The position numbers were made by a program, and so were the translations under genes. Below the pieces are notes generated by a model that saw only the letters and a program-made list of their open reading frames with translations, did no database searches and was not told the origin of the DNA. Shown here piece by piece: positions 31,666-32,253 of a stretch of DNA of 32,253 nucleotides. The DNA is from Isohypsibius dastychi (taxonomy: Eukaryota; Tardigrada; Eutardigrada; Parachela; Isohypsibiidae), in NCBI GenBank assembly GCA_034696485.1, contig JAQIWT010000138.1:1-32253 (forward strand). The letters are read 5' to 3'. Every line of letters starts with the position of its first letter. The first letter of the stretch is position 1.

Positions 31666-32253
31666 CGTTACAAGACGAAATGTATCGGATCGATAACAGA
31701 TAAACTGCTCCAAAAATCACCACGGTGTTCCGCGAAACAGATTTGCTCCGATCAACGAGCGAATAGAACTTCAAATGGATGATTATGCAGCAAGCGGAAC
31801 AAAGCTCAATCAAATTCAAAACCCGTGAAAGAAACAAAATTCTTCAGCAGAATTTAGAAAATGAAAACTGAAGAATTCAAATATAGTTCAACATCGTAAG
31901 ATAAACATTTACCCCCCCCCCCCTCCCGGTAAATAAGGTGATACAAAAACTTTCGTGACGTCACGCTGCTGGCGTTCCGTAAGGCTTTGGCTCTGATGGA
32001 GCGACAGCCGGTATATGCTGCCAGCCGAAGGCTGGTAGTTCCGTAAGGCTTTGGCTCTGATGGAGCGACAGCCGGTATATGCTGCCAGCCGAATGCTGGT
32101 GGTATATATAGGTTTACGTTACGAATGGTCTATTAGAGCGAAAATCGGACGGTTTCCTGACGCATGTCTCGATCAGATTGCCTGTGTGAGGCGGGCGAAG
32201 TGGCTCAAAATTGCTTATTAGAGACAGAGCTCTACAGAGCCCTCACTACCACA
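31666..32253. other. Right-end region with a C-tract and tandem repeat, no gene recognised
   Basis: Upstream flank of EMC5 followed by repetitive sequence. Positions 31912-31923 are twelve C, followed by TCCC. After the 64-bp tandem repeat is a TATATATA run (32102-32109), then about 140 bp I cannot identify, which include a short palindromic stretch, CAGAGCTCTACAGAGCCCT (about 32225-32243). Confidence 0.5.
31974..32101. repeat. Two tandem copies of a 64-bp unit with an internal hairpin
   Basis: Copy 1 (31974-32037) and copy 2 (32038-32101) start GTTCCGTAAGGCTTTGGCTC and differ at only two positions. Each unit ends with a stem-loop: CCAGCC-GAA-GGCTGG in copy 1, perfect; in copy 2 a G-to-T change weakens the last base pair of the stem. 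Confidence 0.9.

Noticed and set aside
31985-32037. CTGATGGAGC plus a nearby GAA-capped stem, resembling a hammerhead ribozyme
   Set aside because: The conserved core needs CUGAUGA and a GAAA segment in the right places; here the first is CTGATGG and no GAAA follows the stem.

Overview
This is a gene-dense piece of an animal nuclear genome. Nearly every gene is cut by short GT-AG introns, mostly 45-90 bp, with acceptors such as TTTTCAG, TTTGCAG or TTTTAG, and the proteins are metazoan housekeeping orthologues. Small introns, short intergenic gaps, long C/G homopolymer tracts and a nematode-like look to the Golgi mannosidase II active-site motifs suggest a compact ecdysozoan genome. I lean towards a nematode, but a tardigrade or similar animal cannot be excluded from sequence alone. 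I see no prokaryotic operon, CRISPR array, phage or obvious autonomous transposon.

Layout. Left end: the first exon of an ectonucleoside triphosphate diphosphohydrolase (minus, 462-183, continuing off the window). Then come two small secreted proteins of unknown function (1262-1690 and 2665-3270) and an unrecognised six-exon gene whose product ends in a histidine-rich tail (4257-6465). Geminin, the DNA replication licensing inhibitor, lies at 7042-8035. A long-chain acyl-CoA synthetase (ACSL-A, 8649-11308) runs convergently into the branched-chain keto-acid dehydrogenase E1 beta gene (BCKDHB, minus, 12768-11558). BCKDHB is head-to-head with a 17-exon, 11-finger C2H2 zinc-finger gene (13422-16526). 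Two more ACSL paralogues follow in tandem (ACSL-B 17183-20194, ACSL-C 20670-23256), then Golgi alpha-mannosidase II (23828-28194). The right end holds NDUFAF5 (minus, 29598-28421), XPA (29963-30967) and EMC5/MMGT1 (minus, 31665-31240). The window closes with a C-tract and a 64-bp tandem repeat.

Functional themes. Three ACSL genes activate fatty acids to acyl-CoA. BCKDHB catabolises branched-chain amino acids to acyl-CoAs, and NDUFAF5 assembles complex I, so lipid and mitochondrial metabolism is well represented. Geminin and XPA are nuclear replication and repair genes; mannosidase II and EMC5 serve the secretory pathway. There is no sign that these neighbours form one pathway; apart from the ACSL duplication this looks like ordinary compact gene order. 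All coding models were spliced by hand and each closes in frame (ACSL-A 677, ACSL-B 668, ACSL-C 664, mannosidase 1092, zinc finger 603, BCKDHB 364, NDUFAF5 373, XPA 253, geminin 197 aa).

The most interesting points are: evidence of gene conversion between ACSL-B and ACSL-C; a strict phase-1 'finger cassette' exon structure in the zinc-finger gene; an AT-rich intron bounded by an 8-bp direct repeat in the His-tail gene; two GC-AG introns; a Lys-Gly to Lys-Ala change in the ATP-binding loop of two ACSLs; a perfect C10-TT-G10 palindrome; and the orphan secreted and His-tail proteins.
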